DNA of 26,538 nucleotides from Lachnospiraceae bacterium UBA7086 (GCA_002492525.1 DKZA01000040.1:70095-96632), one strand, 5' to 3'; counted from the first letter of the stretch, positions 1 through 8,095 are shown. Numbers and translations are program-made. The notes: generated by a model from the letters alone, not told the origin.

Positions 1-15
1 AAGGGAGGAAAGCTG

Positions 16-987
16 ATGGGTGTAAAAGACGATTATCAGTACGGGTACCTGGATGATGACCGCAGATTTGCAGACCAGATAAACGGAGCATTGTTTGGCG
101 GCAGACAGATGGTAAGGCCGGAAGAACTGGAACAGATGGAACCCCAGATAGTATATCTGGGAAAGAAGGACGAAAAAGGAAAGAGAAAGAATGTTAAGAC
201 CACTGTGGATAAGGCCCGGTTATGGAAAGGCAGACAGCTGCATATCCTGGTGGTAGAAAATCAGACTCAGGTAGATTATCATATGGTCTTAAGGAACATG
301 CTGTCGGAGAGTCTGGGATATCATAAACAGTGGAAGAAGAAGTATCATCACCATGCCGAAAAGAAAGATTTAAGAAAGGGCAGTGATGAATTCCTGTCCG
401 GCATGAAGAAGGAAGAGAAGTTTACGCCGATCATTACACTGGTGGTATATTTTGGGACGGAGCATCCATGGGATGGGGCCAGATGTCTTTATGAGCTGTT
501 GAATATCGACGAGGAAATGAAGGAATACATAACAAACTACCGGCTGAATCTGTATGACTGTCAGGCACATGAAACCTTTGAGGAATACCAGACGGGACTG
601 CGGCAGGTGTTCGAGACAGCACGGTATGCGAAAGATAAGGAGAGGCTCCGTAAGGTGATGGAAGAGAACCGGGAGATCTACAGCAGGATAGATGATGAGA
701 CGAGAGAGATGATGGAAGTGGTGGCGAATGTGAAGATTCCGGAGGAATATAAAGTTGTGGAAAATGGAGAGGAGAGGTACGATATGTGTCAGGCATTTAT
801 GGATATGAGACTGGAAGGATATGAGGAAGGGATAACGAAGGGAATCGAGAAAGGTATTCGTGCGTTAATAGGGGCCTGTAAAAAGTATGGCGCTTCCCGG
901 GAGGAGATATTGGAAGAGTGTATGGAGGGGTTTGCGCTGACCAGAGAAAAGGCAGAAGAGTATATGGAGGAACATGGGAAATATTAA
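16..987 (+). CDS. Rpn family PD-(D/E)XK nuclease / putative transposase
   Basis: A 323-residue protein resembling the Rpn (recombination-promoting nuclease)/putative transposase families abundant in Lachnospiraceae. Family members are PD-(D/E)XK-type DNA endonucleases; the biological role of this paralogue is unknown. The putative core is at about residues 77-90, where a hydrophobic strand leads into VVENQTQ (the E-x-Q half of the motif), followed by a second strand, ITLVVYFG, near residue 140. The C-terminal third is charged and helical, with the GYEEGITKGIEKGI stretch typical of these proteins and a final helical region. The start is supported by GGGAGG seven bases upstream, at the very edge of the window. 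It has no transposon ends around it, so calling it a mobile element is not justified. A second, divergent member lies at 3685-4530. Family call fairly sure; function not. Confidence 0.75.
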   Translation: MGVKDDYQYGYLDDDRRFADQINGALFGGRQMVRPEELEQMEPQIVYLGKKDEKGKRKNVKTTVDKARLWKGRQLHILVVENQTQVDYHMVLRNMLSESLGYHKQWKKKYHHHAEKKDLRKGSDEFLSGMKKEEKFTPIITLVVYFGTEHPWDGARCLYELLNIDEEMKEYITNYRLNLYDCQAHETFEEYQTGLRQVFETARYAKDKERLRKVMEENREIYSRIDDETREMMEVVANVKIPEEYKVVENGEERYDMCQAFMDMRLEGYEEGITKGIEKGIRALIGACKKYGASREEILEECMEGFALTREKAEEYMEEHGKY

Positions 988-1044
988 TTCAAATATTATT
1001 TCTAAGGACAAAAATAAGGAGCAAAAATGAAGAAATAGAAAAAG

Positions 1045-1075
1045 TTGACTATTTCTAAAGATATGGTATGATAAT
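1045..1075 (+). promoter_or_regulatory. Putative sigma-A promoter for map
   Basis: TTGACT at 1045-1050 and TATGAT at 1067-1072, spaced by 16 bases, in an AT-rich stretch. It would start transcription near 1079 and give map an untranslated leader of about 115 bases that contains the terminator-like hairpin listed separately. Confidence 0.55.
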
Positions 1076-1143
1076 ACCAGTGTTGCGTCCTACCGTAAAG
1101 TGGACTGCTAAAAGTGTCAGCAGCTCTAATGGAGATACTACAC

Positions 1144-1176
1144 AAATGGCTATGTGGAAACGCATAGTCATTTTTT
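1144..1176 (+). terminator. Terminator-like hairpin in the map leader (possible attenuator)
   Basis: TGGCTATG at 1147-1154 pairs with CATAGTCA at 1163-1170 (one G-U pair). The stem can be extended by three A-T pairs, the loop is eight bases, and six T follow at 1171-1176. This is a good intrinsic-terminator shape, yet it sits downstream of a promoter and only a few bases before the map ribosome site (GGGGAGG around 1178-1184). That placement suggests attenuation rather than ending the upstream gene, but termination of read-through from the Rpn gene is the simpler alternative. Confidence 0.55.
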
Positions 1177-1192
1177 GCGGGGAGGTTTTACA

Positions 1193-2065
1193 ATGAAAAA
1201 ACTGGGAAGAAACGATCCATGCTGGTGTGGCAGCGGCAGAAAGTACAAGGCATGTCATATGGCAATGGATGAAAAGATTGAGAGCTATGCATTGCAGGGA
1301 CATATCGTGCCGGGCCATGATATCATCAAGACCCCGGAGCAGATTGAAGGCATACGGGAGAGCAGTAAGATTAATATTGCAATTCTGGACGAAATCGCCA
1401 AACAGATACATATCGGCATGAGTACGGAGGAGATTGACCAGATTGTCTGTGATATGACCAGCCAGATGGGCGGGATTGCCGCACCTCTTAATTATGACGG
1501 GTTCCCTAAGAGCGTCTGCACTTCTATTAATGAGGTAGTATGCCACGGGATTCCCAGCAAGACGCGGTTTTTGCAGGACGGCGATATTGTCAACGTGGAT
1601 GTGTCTACGATTTATAAGGGATATTTCTCGGATTCTTCCCGGATGTTTATGTTAGGGAATGTGCCTGAGGAGACGCAGAAGCTGGTGCGGGTGGCCAGAG
1701 AGTGCATTGATGTGGGTTTGGAACAGGTGAAACCCTGGAATTTCCTGGGCGATATGGCGGAAGCCATCAATAATCATGCACAGAAGAATGGGTATTCCAT
1801 TGTTCGGGAGATTGGGGGCCATGGCGTAGGTCTGGAATTTCACGAGGAGCCGTTTGTCAGCTATGTGACCAGTAAAGGCACGGAAATGCTGATGGTGCCG
1901 GGGATGGTGTTCACCATAGAACCGATGGTCAATATGGGAAAAGCGGATATCTATATTGATGATAAGGACGGCTGGACAGTCTATACGGATGACGGCAAAC
2001 CCTCTGCTCAGTGGGAAGTGACGTTAGCGGTGACAGAGGATGGCTATGAGATTCTGACATATTAG
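1193..2065 (+). CDS. map: Type I methionine aminopeptidase with SEC-C zinc motif
   Basis: Removes the initiator methionine from nascent proteins; cytosolic, ribosome-associated. The 290-residue product starts at the ATG after GGGGAGG; an upstream in-frame ATG (1154) lies inside a hairpin and lacks a ribosome site. Residues 1-25 form a SEC-C motif (C10, C12, C21, H22), which binds zinc in SecA and in other MetAPs carrying this extension. The catalytic domain shows all five metal ligands in the expected order: D136, D147, H210 (in GGHGVG), E243 (in FTIEPM) and E275 (in QWEVT). Their spacing matches Escherichia coli MetAP with an offset of 39-40, which is the SEC-C extension. It is not next to ribosomal-protein genes, so it may be an accessory paralogue of the essential map (inference). 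Complete and intact. Confidence 0.95.
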   Translation: MKKLGRNDPCWCGSGRKYKACHMAMDEKIESYALQGHIVPGHDIIKTPEQIEGIRESSKINIAILDEIAKQIHIGMSTEEIDQIVCDMTSQMGGIAAPLNYDGFPKSVCTSINEVVCHGIPSKTRFLQDGDIVNVDVSTIYKGYFSDSSRMFMLGNVPEETQKLVRVARECIDVGLEQVKPWNFLGDMAEAINNHAQKNGYSIVREIGGHGVGLEFHEEPFVSYVTSKGTEMLMVPGMVFTIEPMVNMGKADIYIDDKDGWTVYTDDGKPSAQWEVTLAVTEDGYEILTY

Positions 2066-2103
2066 GTTCGTGGCAGGATGATAAATTGATAGGAATTTTT
2101 CAT

Positions 2104-2117
2104 AACGAAATTTCGTT
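2104..2117. repeat. Perfect 14-bp palindrome
   Basis: AACGAAATTTCGTT is exactly self-complementary. It lies 38 bases after the map stop and immediately before the strong terminator hairpin. It could be a dimeric-protein site or part of the 3' structure; nothing here identifies a binding protein. Confidence 0.5.
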
Positions 2118-2128
2118 TGGAAGGGTTG

Positions 2129-2175
2129 AACCGGGAGTACATCTTACTTGTAGAAGATATACTCCCGGTTTTATC
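2129..2175 (+). terminator. Intrinsic terminator after map
   Basis: AACCGGGAGTA (2129-2139) is an exact complement of TACTCCCGGTT (2160-2170), with an inner ATCTT/AAGAT pairing and a short T-rich tail. It ends the map transcript. Confidence 0.8.
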
Positions 2176-2192
2176 AGGAAAGTTTGTGAATA

Positions 2193-2291
2193 TTTCCGGT
2201 ATTGTCAACCGGAAACCATTCTGGTATCTTAACCATACAATCTTTGGATTCATCTTAGAGTATACTTTATTCCACGGTCTTATGGCGTGGA
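2193..2291. other. Non-coding stretch with two further hairpins
   Basis: TTTCCGGT (2193-2200) pairs perfectly with ACCGGAAA (2208-2215), and TCCACG (2271-2276) with CGTGGA (2286-2291). Neither is followed by a T-run. An open frame of 69 codons across this stretch has no ribosome site and follows the hairpins, so I do not call a gene. Promoter signals for the downstream coiled-coil gene are not clear. Confidence 0.45.
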
Positions 2292-2352
2292 TTCATGGCA
2301 GATTGCCGTTAGTTTCCAAATGTTGAAAACAAAAGAAAGAAGGAAGAATATT

Positions 2353-3327
2353 ATGCGCGAATTTATGACAAGATTGTCAGATTATTGGAACGAGAGAAGA
2401 AATGATCCGGATAGACAGGAAAATAAACTGGCGGTGATAGTGATGGGAGCTGTGGCTATCGTAATCATCATACTGCTTGTGGTGCTCCTGTGGGGCTATG
2501 CCGGTAAAGGAAAGAATGAAAAGAAAATTGCGGTATCTGGGCAGACAGAGGCATTGTCGGAATCGGATTTGGATAAGACCGACGCCGATATGGATGAAGA
2601 GGGAGTATCCCAGACGGTTTACGAGGAGGAAACCGTCAAGTATATGTCGGAAGATTCCGGAGAAAAACTGCGTCAGGAATACCTGACGAGCACGGCCTAT
2701 TTACAAGAGAAAGTGGAGGAACTTCTACAAACCATGACGCAGGTGCAGGAGGGCCTAAAAGAGGTGGAGAAATCCTGTCAGGAGGCGGATGAGGCCATGA
2801 GGGCACAGATCACAACACTGTGCAAAGAGGTGGATACCATTGTCTTAAGCCTTAAGGAAACCCAGGTTAAACTTACGGATCTGACGGATATTGTACAAGT
2901 GATAGACCGGGAGAAAATACCTGTCATTCAGCAGCGGATTGAGGAAGTGCGGCAGGATATGGAGAGCATACAGACAGCTATCGCGGGGCTTCATGCTCAG
3001 ATGGCGGCTTTAAAGAAAGAGGATGAAAAGCTGTGGGCCAGCATCAGCAAACTGGAAAAGACCGTAAAGAACGCTTTGAATCAGAACGTGGCTGAGGTCA
3101 ATAACAGACTGGATCAGTTACAGGCCGGGATGGATCATTTAAGTCAGGAATTTGAGAAAATCCTGCGGGAAAATATGGAAGGTGTCAATGAGAGAGTGGA
3201 CGCGCTGATTGGCCGTATGGAAGAACAGATCAGCGCTCTGAGGGAAAAGGCGCTCAGCTATCGGTATGAGCCCGAGAGCCAGACTTTGTATCTGATACCC
3301 ATGAAGGAACGGGAGGACGGACAATGA
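2353..3327 (+). CDS. Membrane-anchored coiled-coil protein, unknown function
   Basis: A 324-residue protein of no recognised family. The start chosen is the ATG preceded by GAAGGAAG; an in-frame ATG 22 codons upstream has no ribosome site. Residues 1-24 are charged and cytoplasmic-looking, and about 25-50 form one strong membrane helix (VIVMGAVAIVIIILLVVLLW). Residues 50-100 are acidic linker. From about 100 to 305 there is a nearly continuous heptad-like coiled coil rich in E, Q, K, L and M, with two isolated cysteines. The C-terminus (after about 305) is a short non-coiled tail with aromatic residues. The architecture suggests a single-pass protein with a long extracytoplasmic rod, perhaps oligomeric. 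It overlaps the next small gene by four bases, so the two are probably made together. Confidence 0.7.
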   Translation: MREFMTRLSDYWNERRNDPDRQENKLAVIVMGAVAIVIIILLVVLLWGYAGKGKNEKKIAVSGQTEALSESDLDKTDADMDEEGVSQTVYEEETVKYMSEDSGEKLRQEYLTSTAYLQEKVEELLQTMTQVQEGLKEVEKSCQEADEAMRAQITTLCKEVDTIVLSLKETQVKLTDLTDIVQVIDREKIPVIQQRIEEVRQDMESIQTAIAGLHAQMAALKKEDEKLWASISKLEKTVKNALNQNVAEVNNRLDQLQAGMDHLSQEFEKILRENMEGVNERVDALIGRMEEQISALREKALSYRYEPESQTLYLIPMKEREDGQ

Positions 3328-3545
3328 TGAAGGCGCAAAGGATAGGTGTGCTGCTTGCCGGTATCGGTATCATACTGGGAATCGCGGTGACGGTCAAGGC
3401 ACAGGAGGAGAGCAGAAGCAGCGGGACAATACAGTTTCAAAGCATAGAGGCGGCCGTGGGGGCCTGGTCGGAAGATATTCTGCTTTTACAGAAGAAGGTG
3501 TCTGGTATTTCGGTAGAAGCCTTTGATCCGGGAAATTATTCATAA
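3324..3545 (+). CDS. Small secreted protein, unknown function
   Basis: A 73-residue product whose ATG overlaps the upstream stop in an ATGA arrangement, with GGGAGG just before it inside the upstream gene. This is classic translational coupling. Residues 1-26 form a signal peptide: positive MMKAQR, hydrophobic core, then VKA before QEES, a plausible signal peptidase I site. The mature part is about 47 residues, mildly amphipathic and without cysteines. No family recognised. Its partner is a membrane-anchored coiled-coil protein, so the two may interact outside the membrane (inference). Confidence 0.6.
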   Translation: MMKAQRIGVLLAGIGIILGIAVTVKAQEESRSSGTIQFQSIEAAVGAWSEDILLLQKKVSGISVEAFDPGNYS

Positions 3546-3652
3546 GCCTGTAAAAAAGACCTTAAAGGATAGATTACAGGGCGCATGTTGGCGGTAAAGG
3601 CTATAAAAGACTATAGAAAGGATATCGGACAAAAGTTAATAAAAAAATCGGT

Positions 3653-3680
3653 TTTCAAAACATTAAGTCTGATGTATAAT
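3653..3680 (+). promoter_or_regulatory. Putative promoter reading into the second Rpn gene
   Basis: TATAAT at 3675-3680 with TTTTCA 17 bases upstream (3652-3657). The -10 box ends four bases before the ATG at 3685, so the transcript would start at or inside the start codon. Confidence 0.4.
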
Positions 3681-3684
3681 CAAT

Positions 3685-4530
3685 ATGACAAAAGAAAATG
3701 ATATTTTGGACATAACAAAGCAGACACATCAAAACCAGATACAACAGCCGGATGCAGAGCGATTGCAGGCGCTTCGATATATGGATGACAGTTTTATGAC
3801 TGTCTGCCTTGCAGATAATTTTGAAGGTGTGGGACTGATACTCCGGACCGTTTTGGGGCGAGACGATATAACGATTAAGTCGGTTCGGACACAGGAGCTG
3901 ATGAAGAATCTGCAAGGGCGTTCCGTTGTTTTGGACGTTCATGCGATTGACAGCACGGATAGGGAGTTTGATGTGGAAATCCAAAGGGCAAACGCAGGAG
4001 CAGGCGCAAAAAGAGCAAGGTATAATAGCAGTCTGCTGGATGCACATATTATAAAACCGGGCACTGATACGGAGGATATTCCCGACAGCTATGTCATTTT
4101 TATTACAGAAAATGATGTGCTAAATGGGAACCAGCCCATATATCCGGTGGAGAGATATGTTGCGATCGGGGAGGAACAAGAGTTGTTTGGTGACGGTTCG
4201 CATATCCTGTATGTGAACGGCCAATACAGAGGCAATGACGCAATCGGAAAGCTAATGCATGATTTTTCCTGTACTGATCCCGATGATATGCATTATGAAG
4301 CGCTTGCCAAAAGGGCAAGGTATTTCAAACAAAATGAGAAAGGAGTAACTGTTATGAGCAGCGTTTTGGATGACATAAGAAATGAAGGGGAACTAAAAAA
4401 TGCAAGAGAAAATGCTGAAAGAATTATTAAAAAGGGTAAAATGACGATTGAAGAAATTGCAGAGTGTATTCCCCTGCTATCACTTGATGAATTAAGAGAG
4501 ATTGAAACGAGAGTTACGCCGTCAGCATAA
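3685..4530 (+). CDS. Rpn family PD-(D/E)XK nuclease / putative transposase (second type)
   Basis: A 281-residue member of the Rpn / PD-(D/E)XK nuclease family transposase group. Conserved landmarks are visible: LQALRYMDDSFM near residues 28-40, KNLQGRSVVLDVHAID then FDVEIQRA around 70-100 (the D and E-x-Q catalytic positions), GAGAKRARYNSSLLDA just after, SYVIFITENDV, GSHILYVNGQYRG and LMHDFSCTDPDDM. The C-terminus has the usual charged helical tail. These proteins are thought to be DNA endonucleases, with roles in recombination or defence unproven. There is no Shine-Dalgarno before the ATG and a TATAAT sits directly upstream, so it may be translated from a leaderless message or be poorly expressed. 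It ends at a strong terminator. It belongs to a clearly different subgroup from the gene at 16-987. Confidence 0.8.
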   Translation: MTKENDILDITKQTHQNQIQQPDAERLQALRYMDDSFMTVCLADNFEGVGLILRTVLGRDDITIKSVRTQELMKNLQGRSVVLDVHAIDSTDREFDVEIQRANAGAGAKRARYNSSLLDAHIIKPGTDTEDIPDSYVIFITENDVLNGNQPIYPVERYVAIGEEQELFGDGSHILYVNGQYRGNDAIGKLMHDFSCTDPDDMHYEALAKRARYFKQNEKGVTVMSSVLDDIRNEGELKNARENAERIIKKGKMTIEEIAECIPLLSLDELREIETRVTPSA

Positions 4531-4567
4531 TTATTTTAACATTTAGAATAAATATAATAGGAGTGTC

Positions 4568-4613
4568 AGGGCATATAGAAATTGAAAATCTATATGCTCT
4601 GTTCTATTTTTTT
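4568..4613 (+). terminator. Intrinsic terminator
   Basis: AGGGCATATAGA (4568-4579) pairs with TCTATATGCTCT (4589-4600) over 12 positions with one G-U pair, followed by a T-rich tail with seven T (4607-4613). It ends the Rpn gene transcript and isolates metG. Confidence 0.8.
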
Positions 4614-4664
4614 GGATGTCTGCTATTTTGTAGGGCAGGTGCAGACCGGTTATATTAGCAGGAA

Positions 4665-4693
4665 TTGACAATCTAATCCTCGTATGATAGGTT
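4665..4693 (+). promoter_or_regulatory. Possible metG promoter
   Basis: A perfect TTGACA at 4665-4670. The best -10 at 17-base spacing is TAGGTT (4688-4693), which is weak; a nicer TATGAT at 4683 is only 12 bases away. No T-box or SAM riboswitch is recognisable in the roughly 50-base leader. Confidence 0.35.
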
Positions 4694-4742
4694 AATTACA
4701 GTATGTTTTGTACGACAAGATTACAGAGAAAGGAAGCTTGTC

Positions 4743-6755
4743 ATGAATAAAGGAAAGTATTATATTACAACGGCAATCGCTTACACTTCCGGTACGCCGC
4801 ACATCGGTAACAGTTATGAGATTGTGTTGGCGGACAGTATTGCCCGTTTCAAAAGAAAAGACGGTTATGATGTGCAGTTTCAGACGGGTACGGACGAGCA
4901 TGGACAGAAGATTGAATTAAAAGCACAGGAGGCAGGCATTACGCCGAAGGAGTATGTGGATAAAGTCGCAGGAGAAATCCGCAGAATCTGTGATGCCCTT
5001 AATACTTCCTATGATAAGTTTATCCGTACCACGGATGAATTTCATGAGAAACAGGTGCAGAAGATTTTTAAGAAGCTGTATGACCAGGGGGATATTTATA
5101 AGGGGGCTTATGAAGGGCTCTACTGTACGCCTTGTGAATCGTTCTGGACAGAGTCTCAGCTTGTGGACGGCAAGTGTCCGGACTGCGGCAGAGAAGTAAA
5201 GCCGGCTAAGGAAGAGGCATATTTTTTCAAAATGAGTAAATATGCGGATAAACTGATCGCGCATATCAATGCACATCCGGAATTTATCCAGCCGGTATCC
5301 CGGAAAAATGAGATGATGAACAACTTCCTTCTGCCGGGCTTACAGGATCTTTGTGTCTCGAGGACTTCCTTTACATGGGGAATTCCGGTGGATTTTGATG
5401 ATAAGCATGTGGTTTATGTATGGCTGGATGCGTTGACGAATTATATTACGGGTATCGGTTATGATGCGGATGGTGAAAGCAGTGAGCAGTATAAGAAATT
5501 ATGGCCTGCGGATCTGCATTTGATCGGTAAGGACATTATTCGTTTCCATACGATTTACTGGCCTATCTTCCTGATGGCACTGGGAGAACCGCTTCCGAAA
5601 CAGGTATTTGGACATCCCTGGCTTTTGCAGGGCGATGGTAAGATGAGTAAATCCAAAGGTAATGTGATCTATGCGGATGATTTGATTCGGTTCTTTGGTG
5701 TAGATGCGGTGCGTTATTTTGTGCTGCATGAAATGCCTTTTGAGAATGACGGCGTGATCACCTGGGATCTGATGGTGGAACGCATGAATTCCGATCTGGC
5801 CAATACGCTGGGTAATCTGGTAAACAGAACGGTCTCCATGAGCAACAAGTATTTTGGCGGTGTGGTGGAGAATAAGAAAGTGGACGCGGGGGCGGAAGAC
5901 GTGGATGCGGATTTATTCCGGGTCGCTGCGGATACGTATAGCAGAGTGTCTAAGAAGATGGATGAACTGCGGGTAGCGGATGCGATCACGGAGATTTTTG
6001 TGCTGTTTAAGCGTTGTAATAAATATATTGATGAGACCATGCCCTGGGTATTAGCTAAAGATGAGGCAAAGAAAGACCGGCTGGCTTCTGTTTTATATAA
6101 TCTGCTCAATGGCATCCTTGTGGGAGCATCTCTCTTAGAGCCGTATATGCCGGAGACTGCACAGAAGATTGCAGGTCAGTTAAATACATCACTGATTGAT
6201 TTTGAAGTGCTGGAGCGGTGTGCGGACAAACAGGATATTGATGCGGTGTCAACCCTCTATCCTTCGGGCGGCAAGGTAGTGGAGAAGCCGGAGATTCTCT
6301 TTGCACGGCAGGATATGAAAGAGGTGATGGAGCAGGTAGAGGCAATGCAGGCCGAGAGAAAAGCTGCTGCAGATGATGCGGGAAAGGATTCTGGTATGGA
6401 TGAAAAGGTTGTGGAGTTAGAGCCTAAAGATATGATCACTTATGATGATTTCGATAAATGCCAGTTCCAGGTGGGTCTGGTGCTTGCCTGTGAGGAAGTA
6501 CCCAAGTCCAAGAAGCTGTTAAAATTCCAGGTGCAGATCGGATCGAAAACCAGGCAGATCCTCTCTGGTATTAAGCAGTATTATAAACCGGAAGAATTGA
6601 TAGGAAAGAGAGTTATGGTGCTGGTGAATTTACAGCCCAGAGAGATTGCAGGTATGATGTCGGAAGGCATGATATTGAGTGCCGCGGATGAGGAAGGCAA
6701 TCTGGCGGTGATGGTACCCCAGAAAGATATGCCGGCCGGAGCGGAGATCTGTTAA
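4743..6755 (+). CDS. metG: Methionyl-tRNA synthetase with C-terminal tRNA-binding domain
   Basis: Charges tRNA-Met with methionine in the cytosol; essential for initiation and elongation. The 670-residue product is the long bacterial form. A Rossmann catalytic core opens with the HIGH signature in the form HIGN (residues 20-23). The zinc knuckle shows C128, C131, C145 and C148. The KMSKS loop is exact (300-304, followed by KGN). The helical anticodon-binding domain follows, and a C-terminal EMAP/Trbp111-like tRNA-binding domain (about 565-670, with VGLVLACEEVPKSKKLL) promotes dimerisation and tRNA binding. AAAGGAAG before the ATG supports the start. The next gene starts 39 bases downstream without a terminator, so metG probably leads a three-gene unit. 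Intact. Confidence 0.97.
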   Translation: MNKGKYYITTAIAYTSGTPHIGNSYEIVLADSIARFKRKDGYDVQFQTGTDEHGQKIELKAQEAGITPKEYVDKVAGEIRRICDALNTSYDKFIRTTDEFHEKQVQKIFKKLYDQGDIYKGAYEGLYCTPCESFWTESQLVDGKCPDCGREVKPAKEEAYFFKMSKYADKLIAHINAHPEFIQPVSRKNEMMNNFLLPGLQDLCVSRTSFTWGIPVDFDDKHVVYVWLDALTNYITGIGYDADGESSEQYKKLWPADLHLIGKDIIRFHTIYWPIFLMALGEPLPKQVFGHPWLLQGDGKMSKSKGNVIYADDLIRFFGVDAVRYFVLHEMPFENDGVITWDLMVERMNSDLANTLGNLVNRTVSMSNKYFGGVVENKKVDAGAEDVDADLFRVAADTYSRVSKKMDELRVADAITEIFVLFKRCNKYIDETMPWVLAKDEAKKDRLASVLYNLLNGILVGASLLEPYMPETAQKIAGQLNTSLIDFEVLERCADKQDIDAVSTLYPSGGKVVEKPEILFARQDMKEVMEQVEAMQAERKAAADDAGKDSGMDEKVVELEPKDMITYDDFDKCQFQVGLVLACEEVPKSKKLLKFQVQIGSKTRQILSGIKQYYKPEELIGKRVMVLVNLQPREIAGMMSEGMILSAADEEGNLAVMVPQKDMPAGAEIC

Positions 6756-6794
6756 GTTCAGCAAGGGATTTATCGAGCAGGAAAGGATTTTGGG

Positions 6795-7730
6795 GTGATA
6801 CAAAAAGAGGAATTTTATTTCGGCTCCCGGGATGGGGAGCACAAGATTCATGCAATTCGCTGGATACCGGAGACGGAGAAGCCGGTATGTATATTACAGA
6901 TCATACATGGGATGACGGAGCACGTTGACCGCTATGATGAGTTCGCACGGTTTATGGCTGGTAAGGGGATTCTCGTGGTGGGAGACGATCATCTGGGCCA
7001 CGGTAAGTCCGTTAATCCGGGAGAGCCTTTCGGATATTTCTGTAAAGAGGACGCGGCTACGGTGCTGGTACGGGATGAACACCGGCTTAAAAAAATGATG
7101 CAGGAAGAATATCAGGGGGTACCATATATTATCCTGGGTCACAGTATGGGTTCCTTTATTGCCAGAAATTATCTGATCCGGTATGGGAGCGGCATTGACG
7201 GAGCCATCATTATGGGTACGGGGATGCAGTCCAGATTCAGCCTTGCCTTGGGGAGACTGATTGCGGCACTCCAGATTTTTCTGGGTGGAGCAAAGCGTGA
7301 GAGCCGATTGCTTGATCACCTTTCTTTTGGCAGTTATAACAAGAGGATAGAAGCGCCGAAGACATCCAGTGACTGGCTTTGTGCCAATGCAGAGAGTGTG
7401 GAACGTTATATGGCGGATCCGCTGTGCGGTTTTGTTTTTACGGCCAATGGATTTCAGACACTTATGAAATTGGTCTGGAATCTGTATGATGAGGAGAAAC
7501 TGGACAAGATGCCCAGGCAGCTGCCGGTGTTGTTTCTGGCCGGCGAGGAGGATCCGGTAGGGGACTATGGACGGGCAGTAACGACGGTCTGTGAGTCTTT
7601 TAAGAAGCTGGGAATGGAGCATGTACAGATGAAGCTTTATCCGGGGGACAGGCATGAGATTCTCAATGAGACGGACAGGGAGGATGTTTACGGAGATATT
7701 TACCGGTGGATTTTGCAGAGGACTACATGA
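6795..7730 (+). CDS. Alpha/beta hydrolase, lysophospholipase / monoglyceride lipase-like
   Basis: A 311-residue serine hydrolase of the Hydrolase_4 (serine aminopeptidase S33/monoacylglycerol lipase-like) group. It shows the oxyanion region IIHGMTEHVDRY near residue 37, the nucleophile elbow GHSMG with S117, an acid D253 (in GEEDPVG) and H287 (in GDRHEIL), so the triad is complete. A cap region lies between about 145 and 225. There is no signal peptide, so it is cytosolic; the substrate (lysophospholipid, monoglyceride or other ester) cannot be told. It starts with GTG, supported by AAAGGA seven bases upstream; no ATG fits. It follows metG closely and precedes a small membrane-protein gene, probably co-transcribed. 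Confidence 0.88.
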   Translation: MIQKEEFYFGSRDGEHKIHAIRWIPETEKPVCILQIIHGMTEHVDRYDEFARFMAGKGILVVGDDHLGHGKSVNPGEPFGYFCKEDAATVLVRDEHRLKKMMQEEYQGVPYIILGHSMGSFIARNYLIRYGSGIDGAIIMGTGMQSRFSLALGRLIAALQIFLGGAKRESRLLDHLSFGSYNKRIEAPKTSSDWLCANAESVERYMADPLCGFVFTANGFQTLMKLVWNLYDEEKLDKMPRQLPVLFLAGEEDPVGDYGRAVTTVCESFKKLGMEHVQMKLYPGDRHEILNETDREDVYGDIYRWILQRTT

Positions 7731-7788
7731 GGCGCCATGAGGCGCGGTGCTTTCTTTACAGGGGTTTGGTTCGACATGGAGGATTCGT

Positions 7789-8085
7789 ATGAAGAAATTT
7801 TTGGGCTTATTATGTATTATGGCAATCATAGGCGCTCTCTATGTGGGAGTTATAGCGCCCAGGCAGGGAAAGGAAGTGACTCTGGAGACCATAGAGGCCG
7901 AAGCCGAAGAGTTTGCGGATCAGGCGCAGGATTTGTATGAAGAATACGGCGCGGAAGTGGTGGAAGAGGCTAACGATGCCATCAACGAGGCTGTGGAAAG
8001 CGCTGTGGAAGGGGCAACAGACAATTTTTGGGAGAGTCTTAAACAGAGTGTGAAAAGTTTCTTTGATGACCTGAATCCATTTTAA
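7789..8085 (+). CDS. Small membrane-anchored or secreted acidic protein
   Basis: A 98-residue protein starting at the ATG that follows ATGGAGG; a longer frame from 7747 has no ribosome site. Residues 4-22 form one hydrophobic segment (FLGLLCIMAIIGALYVGVI), a signal anchor or uncleaved signal peptide. The remainder is an acidic amphipathic helix rich in E and A (about 30-75), then a short aromatic end, FFDDLNPF. The overall look is like YtxH-type or other small envelope proteins, but no family can be assigned. It closes the metG unit, just ahead of a clear terminator. Confidence 0.65.
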   Translation: MKKFLGLLCIMAIIGALYVGVIAPRQGKEVTLETIEAEAEEFADQAQDLYEEYGAEVVEEANDAINEAVESAVEGATDNFWESLKQSVKSFFDDLNPF

Positions 8086-8095
8086 ATCGGGAAAA

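Noticed and set aside
16..987. Possibility that the Rpn 'transposase' genes mark insertion sequences
   Set aside because: No terminal inverted repeats or target duplications are seen around either gene; the family name is historical and members are usually stand-alone nuclease genes.
1129..1167. Leader peptide MEILHKWLCGNA ending inside the map hairpin
   Set aside because: No ribosome site, and no run of a single regulated amino acid. The overlap with the hairpin is suggestive but unsupported.
2117..2326. 69-codon frame after map
   Set aside because: It begins at the base of a terminator hairpin, has no ribosome site and covers several hairpins.
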